Assembly (NCBI GenBank): GCA_035492535.1 | Contig: DATJJM010000411.1 | Location: 1-13,735 of the forward strand | Length of the DNA stretch: 13,735 bases | DNA from: JAMXLO01 sp035492535 | Lineage (GTDB): Bacteria > Pseudomonadota > Alphaproteobacteria > Acetobacterales > Acetobacteraceae | Direction: 5' to 3' | Shown: in pieces, positions 7,299 to 12,937 of the stretch | Layout of the letters: the number at the start of each line of letters is the position of its first letter | Position numbering within the stretch: position 1 is the stretch's first letter | Position numbers and translations under genes: made by a program | Notes under the pieces: model-generated | The model's input: only the letters and a program-made list of their open reading frames with translations | The model's database searches: none | What the model was told of the DNA's origin: nothing

Positions 7299-8906
7299 AT
7301 GCGTTCAGGACCGTGGGGGGCGGCATGCGCCGCCGCCATTGCATCCCTTATCGGCATCTCATCCGCCGCCGCCGATGAAACACCAAAGCGCGGCGGCATC
7401 CTCACCTACATGATCCCCGCAGATGCGCCGCCGAGTTTCGACGGTCATCGCGAAACGACCTACGCGACCGTGCACGCCACCGCACCGTTCTACAGCGTGC
7501 TGATCCGCCTCGATCCGAACAACCCTGCCGACGTCACCAAGTTCGTCTGTGACCTCTGCACCGAGATGCCGACGCCCACCGATAACGGCACGACCTACGC
7601 CTTCCGCATTCGCGACGGCGTGAAGTGGCACGACGGCTCGCCGCTGACCGCTGACGATGTGGCTGCAAGCTGGGAGAACATCATCCATCCGCCGCCCGGC
7701 TACAACAGCGCGCGTGCGAACTGGTACCAGATGGTGGACAGCATCGCGGTGCCTGATCCGCACACCGTGACGTTTCACCTGAAGTTCGCCACGCTGACCT
7801 TTCTGCCGGCGCTGGCTGATCCATACGCCTACATATACAAAAAGGACATCCTGGCGAAGGATCTGCACTGGTACGAGAAGAACATCATGGGCAGCGGGCC
7901 GTTCAAGTTCGTCAGTTACGAACTTGGCCAGTCGATCAAAGGTGAGCGCAATCCCGACTACTACCGCAAGCCGCTCCCCTACCTGGACGGCTTCGTCGGC
8001 ATTTTTGCCGACAAGCAGGTGGTGCGCGTGGAAGCTATCCGCGGTGATCGTGCGGCGACCGAATTCCGTGGGCTGCCACCCGCGGCGATCGATCAGCTCA
8101 AGGCGGCGCTTGGCGGCAAGATCACCATACAGGAGAGCGACTGGAACTGCGGTAACCTGATCACGCCCAACTCGAAGAAGAAACCGTTCGACGATGTGCG
8201 GGTGCGCAGGGCGCTGCTGCTTGGCATCGACCAGTGGCATGGCGCGCCGGCACTGTCGAAGATCGCCAACGTGAAGACCGTGGGCGGGATCGTCTTTCCG
8301 GGCTCGCCGCTCGCCGCGAACAAGGAGGAGCTGCAGAAGATGGCTGGCTTCTGGCCCGACATCGACAAGTCGCGCGCCGAGGCAAAGCGCTTGCTGAAGG
8401 AGGCCGGTCAGGAGAACCTCAGCTTCGAAATGCTGAACCGCAACGTCGATCAGCCCTACAAGTATGTCGGCACCTGGATCGTCGACGAGTGGAGCAAGAT
8501 CGGCGTGCATGTGACCCAGAAGGTCGTGCCGACGGGCCCGTGGTTCGAGGCGATGCGCACCGGCAACTTCGACGTCGTGGTGGAAGCCAATTGCAACGGC
8601 GTGGTCAATCCTGTGATGGATACCCAGAAGTACCTGCCGAAGAAGGCGTTCGTGGAGAACTACGGCGGCTACGAAGACCAGGAGCTGATCGACATCTACA
8701 ACAAGATGTACCACGAGACCGACCCGGCGAAGCAGCGGGTGTTCATGCGGCAATATGAGACCCGCGTTGTCGATACGATGGCCTATGAGTGGCCGATGAC
8801 GTGGTGGAACCGGATGCTGCCCGAGCACTCCTACATGCACGGCTGGAGGATCGGTCCCAGCCACTACGTGAACCAGGACTTGTCCGTGATCTGGCTTGAT
8901 AAGTGA
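7299..8906 (+). CDS. ABC transporter substrate-binding protein, family 5 (peptide/opine/nickel type)
   Basis: A 535-residue periplasmic binding protein of the SBP_bac_5 (DppA/OppA-like) family. A Sec signal peptide covers about residues 1-25 (hydrophobic AAAIASLIG core, cleavage near AAA/DETP), followed by the usual KRGGILTY first strand. Family motifs include FRIRDGVKWHDGSPLTADDV, GSGPFKFVSYELG, a segment around RVRRALLLGID and a C-terminal aromatic region. Such proteins deliver oligopeptides, glycosides, opines or metal chelates to an inner-membrane permease. No permease or ATPase gene follows: the next gene is on the other strand, so it is an orphan binding protein here. C84 and C87 (CDLC) are an unusual close pair for this family. 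The start at 7299 is chosen for its GGGAGG site and clean signal peptide. Ligand unknown. Confidence 0.9.
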   Translation: MRSGPWGAACAAAIASLIGISSAAADETPKRGGILTYMIPADAPPSFDGHRETTYATVHATAPFYSVLIRLDPNNPADVTKFVCDLCTEMPTPTDNGTTYAFRIRDGVKWHDGSPLTADDVAASWENIIHPPPGYNSARANWYQMVDSIAVPDPHTVTFHLKFATLTFLPALADPYAYIYKKDILAKDLHWYEKNIMGSGPFKFVSYELGQSIKGERNPDYYRKPLPYLDGFVGIFADKQVVRVEAIRGDRAATEFRGLPPAAIDQLKAALGGKITIQESDWNCGNLITPNSKKKPFDDVRVRRALLLGIDQWHGAPALSKIANVKTVGGIVFPGSPLAANKEELQKMAGFWPDIDKSRAEAKRLLKEAGQENLSFEMLNRNVDQPYKYVGTWIVDEWSKIGVHVTQKVVPTGPWFEAMRTGNFDVVVEANCNGVVNPVMDTQKYLPKKAFVENYGGYEDQELIDIYNKMYHETDPAKQRVFMRQYETRVVDTMAYEWPMTWWNRMLPEHSYMHGWRIGPSHYVNQDLSVIWLDK

Positions 8907-8920
8907 GCCCTGGTCATGTG

Positions 8921-8969
8921 CCAACGCAATCGGGGCGCATGCCGACATGGCATGCGCCCCGACCGTTGG
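8921..8969. terminator. Strong bidirectional hairpin between convergent genes
   Basis: TCGGGGCGCATGCC at 8930-8943 is perfectly complementary to 8949-8962, around the 5-nt loop GACAT. An outer CCAACG (8921-8926) pairs with CGTTGG (8964-8969). The hairpin sits in the 78-bp gap between the convergent binding-protein and response-regulator genes. A clear T-tract is missing on either strand, so termination efficiency is uncertain, but position and stem strength favour a shared terminator. Confidence 0.75.
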
Positions 8970-8984
8970 GTTGAGCGGAGGTTG

Positions 8985-9713
8985 CTAGGCCGCGACGGGC
9001 GAGGTGGCCGGCACGCCTTCGGGATCCAGCCGATAGCCACCGCCCTCGGTGACCAGCAGGCGGGCGTTGGTCGGGTCCGGTTCGATCTTCTGGCGCAGCC
9101 GGTAGATGTGCGTCTCCAGCGTGTGGGTGGTGACGGCGGCGTTGTAACCCCAGACCTCGTTCAGCAGCACCTGCCGCGCCACGGCCCGTGTTCCGGCGCG
9201 ATAAAGGAACTTGAGGATCGCCGCCTCCTTTTCTGTCAGGCGGATGCGGCGGCTCTTGCCAGGGTCCTGAAGCAGTTTGGCCGACGGGCGGAATGTGTAG
9301 GGGCCGATGGTAAACACTGCATCCTCGCTGTTCTCGAAGATGCGGAGCTGCGCGCGTAACCGGGCGAGCAGCTCGTTCAGGCGGAACGGCTTGGCGATGT
9401 AGTCGTTGGCGCCGGAATCGAGACCCCTCACCACGTCGGTCTCGGCGTCCGAACCGGTCAGCATGATGATCGGCATCTTTTGTCCCTGCTTGCGCAGGCG
9501 ATTGCACAGGTCGCGACCGTCGCCATCGGGCAGGCTGACATCGAGGATCAGCGCGTCAAATCGCGCATCCCTCGAGCTCAGCTTGCTCTCGGCTTCGCTG
9601 ATGGACCCGGCGCCGGTGGCGACGAACTCGCCATCATGGGCCAATTGATCAGCCAAGGTTTCGCGCAACACACTGTCATCGTCGACAATCAGGATTGGTC
9701 GTTCCGCCGACAT
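8985..9713 (-). CDS. OmpR-family response regulator transcription factor
   Basis: A 242-residue two-component response regulator. The receiver domain (about 6-122) shows the acidic pocket D11-D12-D13, phosphoacceptor D58 in LILDVSLPDGDG, T86 in MLTGSD and K108 in AKPF. The effector domain (about 133-229) is a Trans_reg_C winged helix with LTEKEAAIL, TTHTLETHIYRLRQKIE as recognition helix and GGGYRL at the wing. Phosphorylation by a partner kinase would drive dimerisation and DNA binding. The start is set at the ATG at 9713 because GAGAGG lies 8 nt upstream and the protein then begins a few residues before the first receiver strand. Longer in-frame starts add low-complexity residues. No histidine kinase gene lies in the window, so the partner is elsewhere. 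It is divergent from ribA. Confidence 0.9.
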   Translation of the reverse strand: MSAERPILIVDDDSVLRETLADQLAHDGEFVATGAGSISEAESKLSSRDARFDALILDVSLPDGDGRDLCNRLRKQGQKMPIIMLTGSDAETDVVRGLDSGANDYIAKPFRLNELLARLRAQLRIFENSEDAVFTIGPYTFRPSAKLLQDPGKSRRIRLTEKEAAILKFLYRAGTRAVARQVLLNEVWGYNAAVTTHTLETHIYRLRQKIEPDPTNARLLVTEGGGYRLDPEGVPATSPVAA

Positions 9714-9874
9714 CTTCACATCCTCTCGCTCTGTCGGGCGCATTGCGCCCGTTGCTATCGCGCGCCCAAAGCCGCCCCTCTGTGCCCTGCGCCACAGATC
9801 CCGGCTCCCCCGACATTGCGACCACCACCACCAGACTTCATCTTGCCACCGCAGTTTACGTTGTCGCAAGGCCC

Positions 9875-9892
9875 ACTCACATTCCTGTGAGT
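9875..9892. promoter_or_regulatory. 7-bp perfect inverted repeat, candidate operator
   Basis: ACTCACA (9875-9881) and TGTGAGT (9886-9892) are exact reverse complements separated by TTCC. The repeat ends 6 bp before the candidate ribA -35 element, in a divergent promoter region, which is where a dimeric regulator would bind. The half-sites point the opposite way from a CRP site. It may serve either gene. Confidence 0.4.
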
Positions 9893-9898
9893 CGTGCC

Positions 9899-9927
9899 GA
9901 GACATTTTATCCGTCCCGCCATATAGT
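9899..9927 (+). promoter_or_regulatory. Candidate sigma-70 promoter of ribA
   Basis: GAGACA (9899-9904, four of six matches to TTGACA) and TATAGT (9922-9927, five of six matches to TATAAT) are separated by 17 bp. Transcription would start near 9934 and give a leader of about 98 nt before the ATG at 10032. This is a consensus match by eye only. Confidence 0.35.
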
Positions 9928-9987
9928 TGGGGTCGCGGTTTGACGCATCAGGCAGTGATTCGCCTGTTGCTGGGGAGGCAGGTTAAC

Positions 9988-10041
9988 GTGAATCTTGACC
10001 AAATTGGGCCGCTATTGTTCCATTTTCGTGAATGGCGGTGA
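9988..10041 (+). CDS. Possible 17-residue leader peptide overlapping the ribA start
   Basis: A GTG-initiated 17-codon ORF would encode MNLDQIGPLLFHFREWR and stop with TGA at 10039-10041. GGGGAGG at 9972-9978 lies 9 nt upstream, a far better ribosome-binding site than anything in front of the ribA ATG at 10032, which sits inside this ORF in another frame. Ribosomes finishing the leader would stop 7 nt beyond the ribA ATG, a geometry that allows re-initiation. Alternatively the Shine-Dalgarno-like run is fortuitous. There is no regulatory run of one amino acid. Confidence 0.3.
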   Translation: MNLDQIGPLLFHFREWR

Positions 10042-11195
10042 ATGACGTGCTTCGCGCTGAACAAGTTATCGTGGCGGGAGCCCATGCTGTGGCCGCCCCT
10101 GATGCGACCATTCTTGCTCTGCGAACGGTGCATCGTGCCGCGTCTGACTTGCGGCGCGGTACGCCGGTGATTCTGACTGGCTCGACTCCATTGGCGCTGC
10201 TGGCAGCCGAGACTGCGAGTGTACGCGGCTTGGCGGAATTGCTGACGCTGGCGGCCGAGCCGCCTGTGCTGCTGCTTGCGCCGATGCGGGCAGCCGCGGT
10301 GCTGCACCAGCCGATCGAAGCCAATGCCTCGGCGATGGCGCTGCGGCTGGAGGAAGCATTGCTGGCGCCGGGACCGCTGCGTGGGCTGGCTGATCCGACG
10401 GTCCAGGAAGTGCTGCCTGTCCAGCCGGAGGCGGCGCCCGTACCGGAACTCGCGCTGCCGGCGTTGAGCCTGGCGAAGCTGGGGCGCTTATTGCCAGCCG
10501 TGCTGGCGGCGCGGATACGTCCAGAGGTGCTTGACGACGTGGCGCGCCTCGGCTTGATCGCCGTGCCGGCTGACGATGTTGCTGGCTATCCGGTCGCCGC
10601 GGCAGCAGAACTGAAGCAGGTTGCCGCTGCTCCGGTTCCCCTGGAACGCGCAGAGGATTCACGGGTGATCGTATTCCGCACCGAAGGGTCGGCGATCGAG
10701 CACCTGGCCATCGTTGTGGGCCATCCGGAGACGGCCGAGGCGCCCCTGGTCCGGATCCACTCCGAGTGTTTCACCGGGGACCTGCTGGGCAGCCTGCGCT
10801 GCGATTGCGGGGCGCAGCTTCGCGGTGCGATTGCCCGCATCGCCGATGAGGGCGCTGGCGTACTGCTCTACCTGGCGCAGGAAGGCCGGAACATCGGACT
10901 GGTCAACAAGCTGCGAGCCTACACATTGCAGGATCGCGGCCTGGATACGCTGGATGCGAATCGGGCGTTGGGTTGGGGTGCGGACGAGCGGAATTTCCTG
11001 ATCGCGGCGACCATGTTGCAGGCGATCGGCGTGCACCGCATCCGGTTGTTGACCAACAACCCGGACAAGATCGCAGCGCTCGCCGCGTGTGGGGTCGAGC
11101 TGGTCGGTCGCGAGGCACACCAGTTTGCCCCCAACGGGGTGAATGATCATTACCTGGCGACCAAGGCGGAGCGCTTCGGCCACCTGTTGGACTGA
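10032..11195 (+). CDS. ribA: GTP cyclohydrolase II with N-terminal extension
   Basis: A 387-residue protein whose residues about 205-387 are a complete GTP cyclohydrolase II, the first enzyme of riboflavin synthesis, which opens the GTP ring and releases formate and pyrophosphate. Zinc ligands C246, C257 and C259 sit in HSECFTGDLLGSLRCDCG with the family spacing. QEGRNIGLVNKLRAY (283-297) and the catalytic D318/R320 in ADERNF are present. Residues 1-200 are Ala/Leu-rich and contain DLRRGTPVILTG, but lack the acidic DRENEGD-type motif of dihydroxybutanone-phosphate synthase, so this is not a working RibBA fusion. Similar extended RibA proteins occur in other alphaproteobacteria. The ATG at 10032 has no clear ribosome-binding site; GTG at 10047 is an alternative. 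Its TGA overlaps the ATG of the next gene by one base. Confidence 0.92.
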   Translation: MAVNDVLRAEQVIVAGAHAVAAPDATILALRTVHRAASDLRRGTPVILTGSTPLALLAAETASVRGLAELLTLAAEPPVLLLAPMRAAAVLHQPIEANASAMALRLEEALLAPGPLRGLADPTVQEVLPVQPEAAPVPELALPALSLAKLGRLLPAVLAARIRPEVLDDVARLGLIAVPADDVAGYPVAAAAELKQVAAAPVPLERAEDSRVIVFRTEGSAIEHLAIVVGHPETAEAPLVRIHSECFTGDLLGSLRCDCGAQLRGAIARIADEGAGVLLYLAQEGRNIGLVNKLRAYTLQDRGLDTLDANRALGWGADERNFLIAATMLQAIGVHRIRLLTNNPDKIAALAACGVELVGREAHQFAPNGVNDHYLATKAERFGHLLD

Positions 11196-11689
11196 TGCAA
11201 GCAGTCGTACATCCGGATGGGCGCCTGGTGCTGCACGGACTGGTCTTCCGGGCTGCGTTGGGACGTGGCGGGGTGCGCCGCGACAAGCAGGAAGGCGACG
11301 GTGCGACCCCGAGCGGCGTATTGCCGCTGCGGCGGGTGCTCTACCGGGCGGATCGTGGCCGGGCGCCGGAGTGCGCGGTACCCGTGGAGCCGATAGCACC
11401 GACCGATGGCTGGTGCGATGATCTCAATGAGCGCGACTACAATCGGATGATTCGGCTGCCCCATGACGGCCATTACGAGGAACTGTGGCGCACGGATGCA
11501 GTTTACGACGTCATTGGCGTGCTGGGATGGAATGATGCGCCCGCGCAGGCGGGACGCGGTTCAGCGATCTTCTTGCACGTGGCGCGACCCGACTATGCGC
11601 CTACTGATGGGTGTGTTGCGCTGGCGCTGAGTGATCTGAGGCAGGTGCTGGCAGCCGGTGTGACCGAGATCGTCGTTTTGGCCGGGTAA
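11195..11689 (+). CDS. L,D-transpeptidase (YkuD-fold) family protein
   Basis: A 164-residue protein of the YkuD/ErfK catalytic fold (COG3786-like). The conserved H128 (AIFLHVARPDY) and nucleophile C140 (APTDGCVAL) are visible, with TDGC in place of the usual SHGC. In the family the cysteine forms a thioacyl intermediate while making 3-3 peptidoglycan cross-links or attaching proteins to the wall. GDGATPSGVLPL (about 34-45) matches the family's substrate-cleft strand. No signal peptide or membrane segment is present, so either export uses another route or the enzyme acts in the cytoplasm. The ATG overlaps the ribA stop (TGATG) without a near ribosome-binding site, so it is probably translated by coupling. 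The 3' end lies 6 bp from the convergent DUF971 gene. Confidence 0.82.
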   Translation: MQAVVHPDGRLVLHGLVFRAALGRGGVRRDKQEGDGATPSGVLPLRRVLYRADRGRAPECAVPVEPIAPTDGWCDDLNERDYNRMIRLPHDGHYEELWRTDAVYDVIGVLGWNDAPAQAGRGSAIFLHVARPDYAPTDGCVALALSDLRQVLAAGVTEIVVLAG

Positions 11690-11695
11690 GGGGCT

Positions 11696-12055
11696 CTAGC
11701 CGCGGTCGCGGTTCATGCCGCGGACGTCCAGTTCGGCCAGATACGCCGGCCAACGCTTGCCTTGCTCGCGGCCCAGTTCGAGCAGGTACTCCCAAGAGTA
11801 GATGCCCGTGTCGTGCCGATCATCGAATATGAGGCGGACGGCATAGTTGCCTACCGGCTCGACCGCCGTGATCGCAACCTGGCGCTTGCCAGGGACGATC
11901 TGCTTCTGGTCCGGGCTGTGCCCCTGCACTTCGGCGCTGGGGCTTTCGACCCGCAGGTACTCCGCAGGCAAGGCAAAGGCTGAATTATCGTCAAATGCGA
12001 CGTGCAACACGCGTTCCGCCTTATTCAGGCGAATCTCAATGGGGGCGGCTGCCAT
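11696..12055 (-). CDS. DUF971 domain-containing protein (gamma-butyrobetaine hydroxylase N-terminal-like)
   Basis: A 119-residue single-domain protein of the DUF971 / GBBH-like N-terminal family. Family signatures are the opening IEIRLNKAERVLHVAFDD, the LPAEYLRVESPSAEVQGH segment, and VRLIFDDRHDTGIYSWEYLLELG toward the C-terminus. In gamma-butyrobetaine hydroxylases this domain binds zinc in front of the dioxygenase; the stand-alone bacterial version has no established reaction, and a link to iron-sulfur or metal handling is only a hypothesis. Its ATG overlaps the TGA of the Trm112-family gene by one base, so it is the last gene of the operon and probably coupled. A 6-bp CCGCGG/CCGCGG pair at 11700-11723 lies in its 3' end but is not a convincing terminator. 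Confidence 0.85.
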   Translation of the reverse strand: MAAAPIEIRLNKAERVLHVAFDDNSAFALPAEYLRVESPSAEVQGHSPDQKQIVPGKRQVAITAVEPVGNYAVRLIFDDRHDTGIYSWEYLLELGREQGKRWPAYLAELDVRGMNRDRG

Positions 12056-12258
12056 CAGTCCTCCACCTTGCGTGCCTCTTCAGGCAGCATGATCGGAATG
12101 CCGTCGCGCACGGGATAGGCGAGACCAGCCTTGCGGCTGATCAACTCGCTGGCTTCGCGGTCGTACTCGAGCGGCCCCTTGGTCAGCGGGCACACCAGGA
12201 TCTCCAGCAACCTCGGATCGAGCGGCGGCTGTGGTTTGGTCTCGGCCGGTTCGTCCAT
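12055..12258 (-). CDS. Trm112 family protein
   Basis: A 67-residue protein of the Trm112/YcaR family, with LDPRLLEILVCPLTKGPLEYD near the front and AGLAYPVRDGIPIMLPEEAR at the end. Eukaryotic and archaeal Trm112 are small zinc proteins that activate methyltransferases; the bacterial short forms are largely uncharacterised. Only one cysteine is present (in CPLT), so the usual CPxC zinc pair is missing, as in many alphaproteobacterial members as I recall them. AAGGAG, directly after the stop of the LonN gene and 8-9 nt before the ATG at 12258, is a strong ribosome-binding site. The stop overlaps the DUF971 start. Confidence 0.87.
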   Translation of the reverse strand: MDEPAETKPQPPLDPRLLEILVCPLTKGPLEYDREASELISRKAGLAYPVRDGIPIMLPEEARKVED

Positions 12259-12271
12259 GTCGCCGTCTCCT

Positions 12272-12937
12272 TCAGCTTACGCTGTGCCCGCCCGGCGAAT
12301 TCGGCGCGAGTGCACCCATCTGCAACAGCACCAGCAATGCCGCCGCTCGCTCGGCCTGACCGGGCGCTTCAAGCAGGGCCTGCTTTTCTGCAGGCTCGAA
12401 CGGGCAGACCATGGCGAGGGTAACTACCAGGCTGTCATCGTCCAGGCGCTTGATAGCGTCCCAGTTTGCCTCGAATCTTCGCTGGGTGAAGTAGCCGCGT
12501 AGCGCGGTCAGCAGGGCCTCGCGTTCCACCGCAATGGGCTGAGCCGCCAAATCAAGGTCGTTGTGATAGGCGGAAAAGTCGCCGGAGACCCGGCGATAGC
12601 CCCGGCGCATGTCCAGCTCGCGCGAGATGGCGAACCGGACGAGGCCGGTCAGCGTGATCAAATAGTGTTCTTCATCTGTCTCGCTGAATGAGGACACACG
12701 GCCCAGGCAGCCAATCCGATACAGCCCCGGACCGCGATCACCTTCCGGGACAGTTGGATCCGGCTGGATCATCGCGAACATGCGACCCTGGCCGAGCGCG
12801 TCCTCGGTCATTGCCTTGTATCGAGGCTCGAAGATCCGCAACGGCAGCTTGCCACGCGGCAAGAGCAGAACGCCCGGCAACGGAAACACCGGGAACTCGT
12901 CCGGCAGGTCCTCCACCCGCGGGTGGAAGGCGGCCAT
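12272..12937 (-). CDS. LON peptidase substrate-binding (LonN) domain protein
   Basis: A 221-residue stand-alone version of the N-terminal domain of Lon protease, without the AAA+ ATPase or the Ser-Lys peptidase. FPVFPLPGVLLLPRGKLPLR (about 15-34), IFEPRYKAM, the glycine-rich RIGCLGRVSSF strand and LITLTGLVRFAI are typical. The C-terminal third is helical (ALLVLLQMG). Such proteins are thought to recognise unfolded or substrate polypeptides; no enzymatic activity is expected. It starts immediately after the TAG of the thioredoxin-TPR gene (TAGATG, no gap) and lacks a strong ribosome-binding site, so coupled translation is likely. Its neighbour is a chaperone of the CnoX type, which supports a protein-quality-control role. 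Confidence 0.9.
   Translation of the reverse strand: MAAFHPRVEDLPDEFPVFPLPGVLLLPRGKLPLRIFEPRYKAMTEDALGQGRMFAMIQPDPTVPEGDRGPGLYRIGCLGRVSSFSETDEEHYLITLTGLVRFAISRELDMRRGYRRVSGDFSAYHNDLDLAAQPIAVEREALLTALRGYFTQRRFEANWDAIKRLDDDSLVVTLAMVCPFEPAEKQALLEAPGQAERAAALLVLLQMGALAPNSPGGHSVS

Larger units (their letters stand above)
9714..10031. other. Divergent regulatory region between the response regulator and ribA
   Basis: This stretch of about 318 bp holds no full-length gene. In order: the response-regulator ribosome-binding site (CCTCTC on this strand, 9722-9727); a perfect 6-bp hairpin with a 3-nt loop at 9736-9750, in the response-regulator leader; an ACC-rich tract near 9820-9835; a 7+7 palindrome at 9875-9892; a candidate promoter at 9899-9927; and the start of a short leader ORF at 9988. 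The conserved RFN (FMN riboswitch) segments were looked for by eye and not found. Confidence 0.65.

Noticed and set aside
7359..8948. Long open frame on the - strand covering the whole binding-protein gene
   Set aside because: It mirrors a well-supported family-5 binding protein, its translation is low-complexity and rich in His, Arg and Val, and high third-position GC commonly opens antisense frames in such genomes.
9714..9905. N-terminal extension of the response regulator
   Set aside because: The extra residues include a WWWW run and no domain; GAGAGG lies 8 nt before the ATG at 9713, just ahead of the receiver fold.
9928..10031. FMN riboswitch in front of ribA
   Set aside because: The conserved RFN segments were not found and the leader is shorter than a typical complete RFN element plus expression platform.
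11700..11723. CCGCGG/CCGCGG stem at the convergent 3' ends
   Set aside because: It is a 6-bp stem with a 12-nt loop, no T-tract, and lies within the DUF971 coding sequence, so it is too weak to call a terminator.
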